This document shows positions 33,957-42,242 of a stretch of DNA of 64,000 nt, piece after piece. The notes beneath the pieces were generated by a model, which was given only the letters and a program-made list of their open reading frames with translations, ran no database searches and had not been told where the DNA came from. How positions within the stretch are numbered: position 1 is the stretch's first letter; every line of letters starts with the position of its first letter. A program made the translations under genes and the position numbers. This DNA is from Vibrio aphrogenes (GTDB lineage Bacteria; Pseudomonadota; Gammaproteobacteria; Enterobacterales; Vibrionaceae), in the NCBI RefSeq assembly GCF_002157735.2, contig NZ_AP018689.1, forward strand, positions 620,001 through 684,000, given 5' to 3'.

Positions 33957-36017
33957 TTAACTATCTAAAATATCCTTGAAAATGCCTGTTAGCACTTTGT
34001 TAGATTTGATTGTCTTGTCTGTATTAATCACTTTTTTATTCACTTTTGCTAATGTGCCACTGGGATGGAATTCTTTCCATAATTTAAAACGATTAATTTT
34101 ATTTAATACACAATCAGGTAAAGGTTGATATTTGTCTATATGCGCTTTTTTAAGGGTGATTTTATAGCTTTTACCATATCGACCAAGTGTTTCACTATCG
34201 ACCTCGTGACCAAGTAGCTCGGCGGTCATTACTGGATTTTCTTCCGCTTGCTTGCGTTCATCAGCAAATGTATGACGGAAAGAATAAAATGATTTTCCTT
34301 CTGCTTTTACACCGATGGTTTCAAGAAAATAAGCAAAGCGTTTTGCAGGATTATGGCCATAGCCATCACGACCTTTTACTATGTCTGGAAACAATAAATT
34401 TGTCTTTAAAGTTCCGTGTTCATATAGCCATTTTAAGTGGCTGACATAATCTAAAAATCCTAACTTGATGAGACTTTTATGGATTGGAACTTGCCTAATA
34501 CCATTGATCGTTTTGATTTGTTTATCTTCGTCTTCATTGAAATCAAATAGCCAAACTCTATCCTTGGTGTAAATATCGTTAAGGCGTAGCTGTGCCAGTT
34601 CACCAAGCCTTGCACCACTGTATAATCCTAATAACGGCAACCAATACTTATAAGTGCGATCAAATCCATCTTTGGTATAAGGGGGAGAGTTAAAGATTTT
34701 TTTCAAATCATCATCATCAAAACGGTCTCGTTGCAGGGCATTTTTCTTGCGTTGAACTTTATTTCGGATCTTCATACCGTCAAAAATGTTCTTATCAATG
34801 TATTTTTTTCGTTCAGCAAACAGAAAAACACTGCTTAATTTTTCTATATTTTTATTTACATTGGTGATCGTCATTGGTTCAAATGTTCCAACCATAGCGA
34901 GCAAATCAGCAATTGCTTTGCCTTTGAATTGATTTAACTTATTACGATTAGCAGGGAGTTTCACCATCACATCAATAAAGTATCGCGCATCGTCATAACT
35001 TAATTGGTCGATAAATTTATCACCGCATATATCTAAAAAGTTTTGATAAATGGCTTTATTAGCTGTGTGTGTTTTGGGGCTTTTCCATTCAGGCGAAACC
35101 TCTATGTAATATTTTTCAAAAATTTCTGATGTTCGTAGCATAGTTTTAGGCACTATGACTGGTTTTGAAAAGGCTTCAAAATCTGACGCATTCACACTTT
35201 CACCTTTCTCTAACATTAGAAGAAGGTTAGCAAAGTTTTTATGATCTTCGGCATTTTCTAAAGTAATACCTGTTAATAAAATGTCTTCTTGATCTTCGAG
35301 TAATAGATCGGGGTCAAAATCATTATCAACCAGGTTTAAAACAGTATTACCGACAGCTAAACGATGCTCTTGTGAAGTTTTTTTTATTTGATCAGGAGTG
35401 GAAAGTGGTGGTTTAATTTTCTTTCTACTTACTTTTAATTGAGCGATTTTGGTCTCTTTGAATGTAGAACTATTGCTATTAGTGTAATTAATTTTGGGCT
35501 TTAATTTTATTTCAGAGATATAGGGACTGGCATCAATAAGTGTTGGGGAAGACAGGAGATCGATAATCGCTACAAAGTGATTGATCTTATCAACACTGCT
35601 TAAATCTATATCAGAAAGAGAAAGGGGACTTAATGCTTCAAAACGAGTGAAAGCCTTTTTAATACGGTCTTTTCGCTCTAATAATAAGAAGAGTTGTTGT
35701 GTGTATTGCTGATCGTTGATTGCTTCTTTTGCTCGTTGTTTTAAAAGAAGCTGATCTTGTTCCATAGGGGGAAGTTCGGCAAATGCCATTAGTGTCCTTT
35801 CTCGCATTTCTACACTCTTTATCAGATCATCGAATAAAAAGTCGAACATCACTTTTTGATGTCGGGCGATCTTTAACGCCTTACTTTTATCCTTTGTTTT
35901 AAGGCTTATCTTGATCTCTGTTTTGAGATTAGGGATAAGGATGGCGATATATTGAGGTATTTTTAGACGAAAGTAAAAAATGCCAAACTGATTTTTGATC
36001 AAAAAGTTGTTTTTCAT
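33957..36017 (-). CDS. Tyrosine integrase of element A
   Basis: A site-specific recombinase of about 686 residues. The ATG at 36017 has AAGG upstream; a GTG at 36041 would add 8 residues. The C-terminal catalytic domain shows the first Arg in LYSGARLGELAQL, the H-x-x-R box in FYSFRHTF, then LLGHEVD and the nucleophile tyrosine in RYGKSY. The N-terminal 350 residues include a DNA-arm binding region and a long helical part that is not in P4-type integrases, which makes it nearly 300 residues longer than the second integrase of this island. It faces a diverged ssrA-like att copy 74 bases upstream (36091-36148), the usual layout for an integrase next to its own site. Confidence 0.88.
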   Translation of the reverse strand: MKNNFLIKNQFGIFYFRLKIPQYIAILIPNLKTEIKISLKTKDKSKALKIARHQKVMFDFLFDDLIKSVEMRERTLMAFAELPPMEQDQLLLKQRAKEAINDQQYTQQLFLLLERKDRIKKAFTRFEALSPLSLSDIDLSSVDKINHFVAIIDLLSSPTLIDASPYISEIKLKPKINYTNSNSSTFKETKIAQLKVSRKKIKPPLSTPDQIKKTSQEHRLAVGNTVLNLVDNDFDPDLLLEDQEDILLTGITLENAEDHKNFANLLLMLEKGESVNASDFEAFSKPVIVPKTMLRTSEIFEKYYIEVSPEWKSPKTHTANKAIYQNFLDICGDKFIDQLSYDDARYFIDVMVKLPANRNKLNQFKGKAIADLLAMVGTFEPMTITNVNKNIEKLSSVFLFAERKKYIDKNIFDGMKIRNKVQRKKNALQRDRFDDDDLKKIFNSPPYTKDGFDRTYKYWLPLLGLYSGARLGELAQLRLNDIYTKDRVWLFDFNEDEDKQIKTINGIRQVPIHKSLIKLGFLDYVSHLKWLYEHGTLKTNLLFPDIVKGRDGYGHNPAKRFAYFLETIGVKAEGKSFYSFRHTFADERKQAEENPVMTAELLGHEVDSETLGRYGKSYKITLKKAHIDKYQPLPDCVLNKINRFKLWKEFHPSGTLAKVNKKVINTDKTIKSNKVLTGIFKDILDS

Positions 36018-36090
36018 AAGTGTACTACCTTGGTGTATCACCTACTTAAAAACGCATATTTCTCTTGTTTGCTCAACATTTGGTCAAAAA

Positions 36091-36148
36091 AAAGACCTAT
36101 AAATCTTTGATTTATAAGTCTTTTCTCTTTTGAAGTGGTGGGCTGGCG
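36091..36148. repeat. Diverged att copy 2 (internal junction between two elements)
   Basis: TTGAAGTGGTGGGCTGGCG (36130-36148) matches the ssrA end TTGAATTGGTGGAGCTGGCG with one change and one missing base. It is preceded by a terminator hairpin of the same kind as at the other copies (AAAGACCTATAAATC against GATTTATAAGTCTTT). It therefore looks like a third ssrA 3' end. It sits where element A would stop and element B start. Confidence 0.7.
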
Positions 36149-36300
36149 TAAGTTGAATTGATTTTATATTACTTTGATTTTTAATGGTATTTTCTGGTTT
36201 AATTTTTATTTTGGTTACCAAGTTGGTTACTACATGGTTTCGTGACATCAAATGAATAGATATCATTAAAAATTTTTAAGGAGTTATTGTAACAATTACT

Positions 36301-36405
36301 TGCTTGGTTATGTGGTAGCCCTGCAAGGGACTACAAATTTTGTTGTCAGGGGCTGTATGATGTCTCTTGGAGGCAGCATACGAGAGCTACATGGAAAACC
36401 AAGCA
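36301..36405. other. Branched inverted-repeat element, possible structured RNA or origin
   Basis: A 105-base block closed by a 9-bp stem, TGCTTGGTT (36301-36309) with AACCAAGCA (36397-36405). Inside are an imperfect hairpin of AGCCCTG against CAGGGGCT with an inner ACAA/TTGT stem, and a second hairpin of GTATGATGTCTC against AGGCAGCATAC around TTGG. Together this makes a three-way junction. It contains no open frame. It lies 28 bases after the stop of the gene at 36433 (minus strand) and near the element junction. It could be an RNA, a single-strand origin or a recombination site; the sequence alone does not decide. Confidence 0.6.
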
Positions 36406-36432
36406 TATTGGTGACTATAGGTTGAGGATAAC

Positions 36433-37326
36433 TCAGATATAATCGTTAATCAGTTTTGTAATGAAATCACTTTTATTCATCCCTAGTTCTTCAGTGATTC
36501 TTTCTAGATTATTTCTAGTTTCCTTATCCAGAAGAAAGTTACATTGCTTTTTACCTTTCTTTTTATCTCTTTCTCTTTTTTGTTTTTGTAACCAATTAGT
36601 TCTCATTTTTGAATATAAGCTTTTTTGAGTACCTATACTTTCATGAAGAGAATCAAAGAATGCAATGGAATATAAATAATAGTCTAGTTCACCTGTTAAA
36701 GAGTATAGTTCTAAATTTTTTTCGTAGTTATATTCATCTTTTATTTTTTCTATATAGTCATAACACCAATTAATTTGTTCTTTGTTTTTTTTATTTAACC
36801 AGTTAAAGTTGAAGTGTCTTATATGTTTTAATCCATTGTTAATATTTGTTTCTATTGATTCTCTTACGAATTTATTATTATCTTCCGTGCCATAATGATA
36901 ATCGTAATTAGATGCTATTAATCTGTATTGATAGTTTTGATTGAAAAATATTGCGGATGGTTTGTTTTCTAATCCTCTTTCGTATTGATGTGACTGTATG
37001 GTGAGAATTAATTTATCTTGATTAAATGTTTTATTAAATACGTAATTGCATAGCCTTATGTTTTTTCTTTGTTTTAATTCTGATAGGTGAGGCGTATTTG
37101 TTATTGAATTTAGTATATTTTTTTCAATATGAATAAAGTTTAAGTTTTTATTTGATAGGACGCTTATTAAATTTTCCTTTTGAATATTGAAATTATAAAA
37201 TGGACCTTGGTCCATGGATGTTAATTCTCTAAATCCTAACCCGTATTTATTTATTAATATCCAGCAAATAATATTTAGTGTTCTATCATCTTTTATGTTT
37301 TTTATATATTCAATGCTTAGTTCCAT
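36433..37326 (-). CDS. Unknown protein with C-terminal ribbon-helix-helix motif
   Basis: A 297-residue protein, strongly AT-rich in codon use. The last 40 residues (CNFLLDKETRNNLERITEELGMNKSDFI) look like a ribbon-helix-helix DNA-binding unit, preceded by a basic KKKGKKQ stretch. The N-terminal 240 residues are rich in Asn, Tyr and Lys and match nothing I recognise. GGGGG before the ATG supports the start. It is divergent from the HUH-type gene at 37670, with a repeat-bearing gap between them, and is followed by the folded element at 36301. A role in control or initiation of element B replication is a guess from position. Confidence 0.65.
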   Translation of the reverse strand: MELSIEYIKNIKDDRTLNIICWILINKYGLGFRELTSMDQGPFYNFNIQKENLISVLSNKNLNFIHIEKNILNSITNTPHLSELKQRKNIRLCNYVFNKTFNQDKLILTIQSHQYERGLENKPSAIFFNQNYQYRLIASNYDYHYGTEDNNKFVRESIETNINNGLKHIRHFNFNWLNKKNKEQINWCYDYIEKIKDEYNYEKNLELYSLTGELDYYLYSIAFFDSLHESIGTQKSLYSKMRTNWLQKQKRERDKKKGKKQCNFLLDKETRNNLERITEELGMNKSDFITKLINDYI

Positions 37327-37669
37327 TACCTATCCCCCTAAATTCAAGTAGTGTTTATTTTATATGATGACTACGTTGGTTTCAAGTTTGTTTTTGGTTT
37401 GTTTTTGGTTTGTTTTTAATTTTTTATTCGTTGGTTTTTTATTAATTTTATGGTTTTTAATTAAGGTTTATATCTACGTTTAGTTGGGTTTTATACGGTT
37501 TAACTTCAGATTAGTTTTTTTGTATTCGTGTTTTATGGTTTGTGGGGTGAGCATCTATCGAGCTGGCGGTAATGGTTAGTATTACAAACAAGTAATAGCA
37601 ATAATCTAAAGTTAAATTACAAACACATTAAGTCTCTATAGGGTTAACTTGACTATAGGAACTTAATCA
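37327..37669. other. 343-bp divergent intergenic region with three 11-bp tandem repeats
   Basis: GTTTGTTTTTG is repeated three times end to end at 37386-37418; the last copy ends in A. The rest is T-rich with poly-T runs, and a Shine-Dalgarno-like AGGAA lies before 37670. It must carry the promoters of both diverging genes and may be their operator or origin; no standard -35/-10 pair is clear. Confidence 0.6.
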
Positions 37670-38335
37670 ATGAAAGAATACAAAGCAGTTCTACATGAAT
37701 CTGATATCAATGGTATGCCTTATGAAATACTTCCAATGATGATTCAGTACTCAGTGAGTGAAAAATATTTAAATAGAATATGTTCAACTTTAGATATGGC
37801 TTTGGGATGTTATTCAAGAATATTTTGTGTAAGAGTGGATTTAAGGCTGCCAACTGATTTTGAATGTTATCAGTTGAATGATTGTATGAAACGATTTATT
37901 GCTTCATTAGATGCCCAAATAAAAAGTTACAGTGTTAGAAAACTGAATCAAGGTATTCGGGTAAGGGATAATAAAATTCGATATGTATGGTCAAGAGAAA
38001 GGAATGATTCTGAAAAAGATCACTTTCATTTAGTATTGGTTTTTAATAATGATGTATTTCGAAGTATAGGTAATTTGAATGATTTAAATGAAGAGCATCT
38101 GTGTTCTAAGATTATTAATGCTTGGGTAAGTGCTCTAGGAGTTAAGCTGGATGATTTTAATGGTTATTTATCCGTTAAGAAATTGGTTCATTTTCCTGAG
38201 AATTGCACCTATGTAATAAAAAGAGATGATATACGCTCTTATCAAAAAGCATTCTATCGATTTTCTTATTTAGCTAAAATGGAAACCAAAGTAATGGATC
38301 ATGGCGTTCGTTCATTTGGGGCGAGTAAAAAATAA
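37670..38335 (+). CDS. Inovirus Gp2 / YfjJ-family HUH-type protein
   Basis: A 221-residue protein of the YagK/YfjJ C-terminal family, also called inovirus Gp2. It has the layout of a small HUH endonuclease: CVRVDLRLP (first strand), the metal motif EKDHFHLVLVF (H118, H120) and a C-terminal region with TYVIKRDD and a tyrosine-rich helix (YQKAFYRFSYLAKME). Such proteins occur in satellite islands and in filamentous-phage-like elements, where they are thought to start replication. A strong terminator follows at 38352. With it, element B has its own initiator, different from the Rep of element A. Confidence 0.75.
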   Translation: MKEYKAVLHESDINGMPYEILPMMIQYSVSEKYLNRICSTLDMALGCYSRIFCVRVDLRLPTDFECYQLNDCMKRFIASLDAQIKSYSVRKLNQGIRVRDNKIRYVWSRERNDSEKDHFHLVLVFNNDVFRSIGNLNDLNEEHLCSKIINAWVSALGVKLDDFNGYLSVKKLVHFPENCTYVIKRDDIRSYQKAFYRFSYLAKMETKVMDHGVRSFGASKK

Positions 38336-38351
38336 AAAGGTTAATAATTAT

Positions 38352-38375
38352 AGCCCCCGTAATGGGGGCTTTCTT
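38352..38375 (+). terminator. Terminator after the Gp2-like gene
   Basis: AGCCCCC (38352-38358) pairs with GGGGGCT (38364-38370), followed by TTCTTTTATT. It also separates the gene from the converging small gene at 38398. Confidence 0.88.
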
Positions 38376-38397
38376 TTATTGTTTTAAATATCAATTC

Positions 38398-38562
38398 TCA
38401 ATTATCTTCAGTAGCTGCTGCTACACCACCAATAACTGCTGCTATGGTAAAGCCTGCGGCAGTGATAGTCCCAACAGGTCCAAATACAGGGGCTGCGACA
38501 ATAACGCTGACAACGGCAGTCGTTCCTTGAATCGCTCTGGCGAGTTTCATTGAATAATTCAT
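38398..38562 (-). CDS. 54-residue hydrophobic protein (membrane or bacteriocin-like)
   Basis: A short frame with GGAG 9 bases before the ATG at 38562 and a stop at 38398. The product starts MNYSMKLARAIQG and then has about 35 Gly/Ala/Val/Ile-rich residues (VVSVIVAAPVFGP, AAVIGGVAAA) before a charged end. It would span the membrane once or twice. Possible roles are a holin-like, toxin-like or small membrane helper protein; none can be chosen. The open frame on the opposite strand here (38362-38553) has no ribosome site and is a shadow. The gene lies 25 bases downstream of radC on the same strand. Confidence 0.6.
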   Translation of the reverse strand: MNYSMKLARAIQGTTAVVSVIVAAPVFGPVGTITAAGFTIAAVIGGVAAATEDN

Positions 38563-38587
38563 CGGTTTTCTCCTCTAATCTATAAAC

Positions 38588-39058
38588 TTACATGTGACCT
38601 AATTCAGCTAATGATGACGTGTCTTTTCCTATGATGATGTGGTCGAGCATACGTACGTCAATCAACTCTAATGCTTCCTTTAATCGTTGGGTGATGTGTA
38701 TATCTGCTTGTGATGGCGTAGATTGCCCTGAAGGGTGGTTGTGAGTGGCGATGATTGCGGATGCATTAAGTTGCAGTGCAAGTTTAGCGACTTCTCTGGG
38801 ATAGACAGAAGCTGCATTAACGGTGCCTTTGAACATGATGTCAAAGCTAATCAATTGATGTTGGTTGTTTAAGAACATCACACCAAAGACTTCTTGCTCG
38901 TAAGGTGTGAGCTTAAATTGTAGGAAGGCTTTAACCTTTTGTGGCGCAGTATAAACATCACCGGTTAAATAAATGCTTTCTACTATTTCAGCCGCTTGTT
39001 CGAGTACTTGCAGTTGTGACTGGGTGATGGATTGAGTGGGATAATGATGAGTAGACAT
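38588..39058 (-). CDS. radC: RadC-family (JAMM/MPN) protein
   Basis: A 156-residue short RadC homologue; the JAMM metal motif is visible as THNHPSGQSTPSQADIH. The ATG at 39058 follows AAGGAGAAAA; the upstream extension to 39145 lacks a site. It lacks the N-terminal helix-hairpin-helix of chromosomal RadC, as is common for copies on genomic islands. The biochemical role of such proteins is not settled; island copies have been linked to recombination, but this is not seen here. It is often found with AlpA and DUF2787 genes in Vibrio islands, as here. Confidence 0.88.
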   Translation of the reverse strand: MSTHHYPTQSITQSQLQVLEQAAEIVESIYLTGDVYTAPQKVKAFLQFKLTPYEQEVFGVMFLNNQHQLISFDIMFKGTVNAASVYPREVAKLALQLNASAIIATHNHPSGQSTPSQADIHITQRLKEALELIDVRMLDHIIIGKDTSSLAELGHM

Positions 39059-39209
39059 GTCTATTTTCTCCTTGAAGCAATGATTCATCAAGGAGGTGAT
39101 ATATGAGTGTGATCTTTTTATCTTGATGGGGCGCGGATACAGCAACGGCTCTTATAAAAAATACAACCAGAGGCATTCCTTTGAGCCATTAATTTAAAGG
39201 AGCCTCATC

Positions 39210-39389
39210 ATGCAATTCATTCGATTAAAAGAAGTCATTACATTAACGAGTTTAAGCCGTTCTAGCATTTATAAATTCATGAATGAAGATCAATTTCCAA
39301 AATCAGTTTCATTAGGCGACCGTGCGGTGGCTTGGATTAAGGAAGAGGTTGAGGAGTGGATTGAAATGAAAATAGCGCAACGTCAGTAA
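39210..39389 (+). CDS. alpA: AlpA-family small DNA-binding protein
   Basis: A 59-residue AlpA/excisionase-like regulator with a MerR-type helix-turn-helix: QFIRLKEVITLTSLSRSSIYKFM, then FPKSVSLGDRAVAWIKEEVEEWI. AAAGGAG precedes the ATG at 39210. In P4-like elements AlpA controls the integrase and excision. It is divergent from radC and placed centrally, away from the P4-type integrase at 54121 that it would be expected to help. Confidence 0.88.
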   Translation: MQFIRLKEVITLTSLSRSSIYKFMNEDQFPKSVSLGDRAVAWIKEEVEEWIEMKIAQRQ

Positions 39390-39492
39390 ATAAGGTGATC
39401 TTTATCACGTATTTGTTATTAATTGGTAGGTTTGCAAATACCGCAAAGCTAATCCGTACACTGGCTCTGTCAATCAAATGATGGAGAACGTT

Positions 39493-40278
39493 ATGAATAA
39501 TACCCATATATACGATTCAGATATAAACCCTGTTTTAGAAAAAGCCACCAGTGAAGATTTAGCCCCTTTAGTGGGCTATATCGAAAAGAAATTTTCACAG
39601 GATTTAACTTATTCAGAAGCCTATAAAGCGCATAGCCCTGAGCATACTCAATACTTTGATTTAATTGCCAAGGAAATCCGTGATATGGGCGGTAATTCCT
39701 TTGCCAACCTTAAGCGTGGAGAAGGGCCAAGTTATAGTGAGATTGTTTATGATGTGGGTAAGAAGCTCAAAGCATCAGTCATCAAAGGGGCGAGAATTGA
39801 AGACAATGAAGCCGCGATTTTGGAAGCAATTTTAAAAAAAGCCTTTGAGCAAATGAGTGAAGCCGAAAAAGCGGAGCTTTTTGAAAGTTTAGATAGCTCT
39901 GGAGGTTTATCTAAAGGTGCGATGACGAGCGCAGCATTAATCACCTTATTTCGTTCAGGAGGGTTTTACTCTTATCAACTCACGCTCATTATTGCGAATC
40001 AAATAGCTAAAATCATCTTAGGTCGAGGGCTGATGTTTGCCACCAATACCACTATAGTGAGGACCGCTTCTACTTTAGCTGGCCCTGTTGGTTGGGCTAT
40101 TACTGGGGTATGGACTGCGGTTGATTTAGCCGGTCCTGCTTTTAGTGTCACTATCCCTTGTGTGGTTCATATCGCAATGTTGAGAAAGTCACAACAAGCC
40201 GTGTACTGCTCATCATGTAACACCATGTTGATTAATGATAACGTCAAGTTCTGCCCCGAATGTGGAACAAAGCAATAG
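39493..40278 (+). CDS. YaaW/UPF0174-family protein with C-terminal zinc ribbon
   Basis: A 261-residue relative of E. coli YaaW: the blocks IAKEIRDMGGNSFANLKRGEG, VYDVGKKLK and GPVGWAITGVWTAVDLAGPAFSVTIPCVVHIAMLRK align with YaaW from memory. It adds a C-terminal zinc ribbon (YCSSCNTM...FCPECGT). The central region is hydrophobic and could enter the membrane. The ATG at 39493 has GGAG 6 bases upstream; upstream ATGs at 39478 and 39481 are less likely. Function unknown. A terminator follows at 40349, so it is its own unit. Confidence 0.8.
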   Translation: MNNTHIYDSDINPVLEKATSEDLAPLVGYIEKKFSQDLTYSEAYKAHSPEHTQYFDLIAKEIRDMGGNSFANLKRGEGPSYSEIVYDVGKKLKASVIKGARIEDNEAAILEAILKKAFEQMSEAEKAELFESLDSSGGLSKGAMTSAALITLFRSGGFYSYQLTLIIANQIAKIILGRGLMFATNTTIVRTASTLAGPVGWAITGVWTAVDLAGPAFSVTIPCVVHIAMLRKSQQAVYCSSCNTMLINDNVKFCPECGTKQ

Positions 40279-40348
40279 GAAAATCGACCTCAGTGTTTGG
40301 CGTATCGGATTAAAAATGTATACCTATATATCCTTGATATGAATGAAC

Positions 40349-40382
40349 CCACCAGCCCCAACGCTGGTGGTTTTTCTTTTTT
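40349..40382 (+). terminator. Terminator after the YaaW-like gene
   Basis: CCACCAGC (40349-40356) pairs with GCTGGTGG (40363-40370), followed by TTTTTCTTTTTT. Confidence 0.9.
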
Positions 40383-40397
40383 CTTGAGGATAGCATC

Positions 40398-40868
40398 ATG
40401 AATAAAACTCCCCTTAATATTGTTTCACCACCTTTTGTCGATATGGATCCAGAGGTTAGGCGCTATCTTAATGCGTGCTTGACGGACCATTTAAAAGTGC
40501 ACGACTTAAGCCTGAGACTAGAAGGTGCAACCAGCCTCTACTTTAAATTCAATGACACGTCATACTGCGCTCTGGATGGAGGGCACCGCCCAACAGAATA
40601 CTTAATCAAGCGAGATAAAAGTCACTCAGCGTTATGGCATATCGCTTATATCGCTCAATGGGCGTATTTAAAACCAAATCATAAAGCGCTCAGCCGTTAT
40701 TTGGATTTTGATTTCGATTCATCAACATGTTTCTTACCGAGCACCCAGTGTTGGCAATCCATGCGCAGTAATTTTGCTTGTTTAAGTTTGTATGCTCAAT
40801 GGGAACGGCGATTTTTGGCGCAAAGTAAAGCCGGTGCTTATGACCAAATACGTATTCATGTGTTTTAG
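40398..40868 (+). CDS. DUF2787-family protein
   Basis: A 156-residue protein that I assign to DUF2787, a family common on Vibrio and Shewanella islands. Typical features are SLRLEGATSLYFKFNDTSYCALDGGHRPTEYLI, then a helix with WHIAYIAQWAYL and the end FLAQSKAGAYDQIRIHVF. No catalytic residues or membrane segments are evident. It is followed after 9 bases by a small winged-helix gene, probably one transcript. Function is unknown. Confidence 0.65.
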   Translation: MNKTPLNIVSPPFVDMDPEVRRYLNACLTDHLKVHDLSLRLEGATSLYFKFNDTSYCALDGGHRPTEYLIKRDKSHSALWHIAYIAQWAYLKPNHKALSRYLDFDFDSSTCFLPSTQCWQSMRSNFACLSLYAQWERRFLAQSKAGAYDQIRIHVF

Positions 40869-40877
40869 GGAGGAGTC

Positions 40878-41144
40878 ATGACTAGGATTAGCCATATCGA
40901 GAATGCCTTGCTGATTTATAAGGCGTTATCAGCAAATCGTAGTATGAGCCTGAATGATATCGAACAAGCACTCGCGCAACAGGGGATAGAAAAAAGTACA
41001 GATTCTATCCGCCGTTGGTTAAAAGCTTGGTGCTTTGTTGGGTACGTAGAAGAAAGGCGGGAGGGTCGGCATTATAAATACAAGAAAGTGCGAGGGGTAG
41101 ATATACAGAAACTCCAACAAATTTTATCGAAAATAGTGAGATGA
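40878..41144 (+). CDS. Small winged-helix protein, putative regulator
   Basis: An 88-residue basic protein preceded by GGGAGGAG. It has a helix-turn-helix pattern: SLNDIEQALAQQGIEKSTDSIRRWLKAWCFVG followed by a wing-like YVEERREGRHYKYKK. It resembles the N-terminal domain of the next gene (41251), so the pair may be related regulators. No further domain is visible and I cannot name a family. Confidence 0.6.
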   Translation: MTRISHIENALLIYKALSANRSMSLNDIEQALAQQGIEKSTDSIRRWLKAWCFVGYVEERREGRHYKYKKVRGVDIQKLQQILSKIVR

Positions 41145-41250
41145 TGGTCACAAATTTCGGGAAGATTTAATGTTCAAAATCTACTTTGCAAATTATGCAA
41201 AGTTCATGCTTATAGTGAGGAGTCATCTGAAATGAGTTAGGTGACATGCG

Positions 41251-41952
41251 GTGAACGACAGAAATGAACGAAAAACTTTAGATACGTTATTAACGTTAAG
41301 AAACATCATTCCGCACCCTCCAGCGGCCCCCATGACTTATCACGAGCTGGTGGATGCACTCGTTGATATGGGTATTACAACGAGTTATCACTCTGTTTAC
41401 CGAATGTTAAAACATCAAGGTGTTCTTAACTTGCTTGATATTGAACGGGTTAAAACCGGAAGGGCTCACGGCTTTCGCCATAGAGGATCATTACTTGATA
41501 AGTTTTCACATCACGGTTTGATTGCCGATTTAATTATTCAATACCTTCCTCACCTTTTACCACCAAAGGTAGCCAGCCAGTTGAAAACGCATTTGGCACA
41601 TCATTTAGTTGCATTTACTGCGCTAGATGAGGCTTACCCTGATAAAAGGTGGAAAGATAAACTTGATATCCAAATTGATGCACTAGGCAGTTGGCTTACA
41701 AGCGAGCTCTCTCCAAAGATAGAAACCCTGTTATCGGCTTTATATCGTGATGAGCCGGTATGGGTCGAGTATTACTCACTAGATAATCCCGCACAAGTTC
41801 ACAAAGAAAAAGTCATGCCCCAACACCTTGTTGTTACCACACAAGATTGTGAGTTGGGATACCTATCCGTAGATAACCCGCTACATCGTGGTAAAGGGAA
41901 ATTGAGCCGAATGCCATTAACTCAAATCCATACAGTAACACGCTGTTATTAA
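41251..41952 (+). CDS. Winged-helix plus WYL-like domain regulator
   Basis: A 233-residue protein with a GTG start. Residues 1 to about 80 form a winged helix (TYHELVDALVDMGITTSYHSVYRMLKHQGVL). A helical linker follows, and then residues about 165-230 with WVEYYSLDN, VMPQHLVVTTQDCELGYLSVDN and MPLTQIHTV, which looks like a WYL sensor domain. WYL proteins with this layout often repress phage-defence genes. The restriction operon of this element begins about 2.2 kb downstream, so control of it is possible but not shown. Confidence 0.6.
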   Translation: MNDRNERKTLDTLLTLRNIIPHPPAAPMTYHELVDALVDMGITTSYHSVYRMLKHQGVLNLLDIERVKTGRAHGFRHRGSLLDKFSHHGLIADLIIQYLPHLLPPKVASQLKTHLAHHLVAFTALDEAYPDKRWKDKLDIQIDALGSWLTSELSPKIETLLSALYRDEPVWVEYYSLDNPAQVHKEKVMPQHLVVTTQDCELGYLSVDNPLHRGKGKLSRMPLTQIHTVTRCY

Positions 41953-41982
41953 AGCAGCTTAACTCAAGAGGAGGTGAAAACC

Positions 41983-42240
41983 TTGAAACGTTATTTATTG
42001 GCGATGTTTATCGCTGCAAGCTTAATGGGTTGTGGTGGAGGTGAGGGAAGTGAGAGCTCACCAGAGCCAGACAAACCCATCACACCGATTGATCCAGAAA
42101 CGCCAACCGATAATGCCGCTTTACTCTCTGAGTGTGAGAACTCAGGTTGTGTTTTAGAGACTGACATTACTGCTCAGACATTGACCGTATCGACGGCCCC
42201 CATTACCTTAACCTCAACGGCCTCAATTACTTTGGAGTAA
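41983..42240 (+). CDS. Small predicted lipoprotein
   Basis: An 85-residue protein with a lipobox (MKRYLLAMFIAASLMGCGGGEG), then a Pro/Glu-rich spacer and a Thr-rich tail. I use the TTG at 41983 because AGGAGG lies 8 bases upstream; a GTG at 41974 overlaps that box. It starts 30 bases after the WYL-like gene and ends 2 bases before the next secreted protein, so the two envelope proteins are likely made together. Function unknown. Confidence 0.7.
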   Translation: MKRYLLAMFIAASLMGCGGGEGSESSPEPDKPITPIDPETPTDNAALLSECENSGCVLETDITAQTLTVSTAPITLTSTASITLE

Positions 42241-42242
42241 AG

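Noticed and set aside
36301..36405. Retron msr-msd RNA
   Set aside because: A retron needs a reverse transcriptase gene close by; none of the neighbouring proteins has reverse transcriptase motifs.
38362..38553. 63-residue plus-strand frame
   Set aside because: It starts inside the terminator at 38352 and has no ribosome site; the minus-strand 54-residue frame has both a site and protein-like composition.
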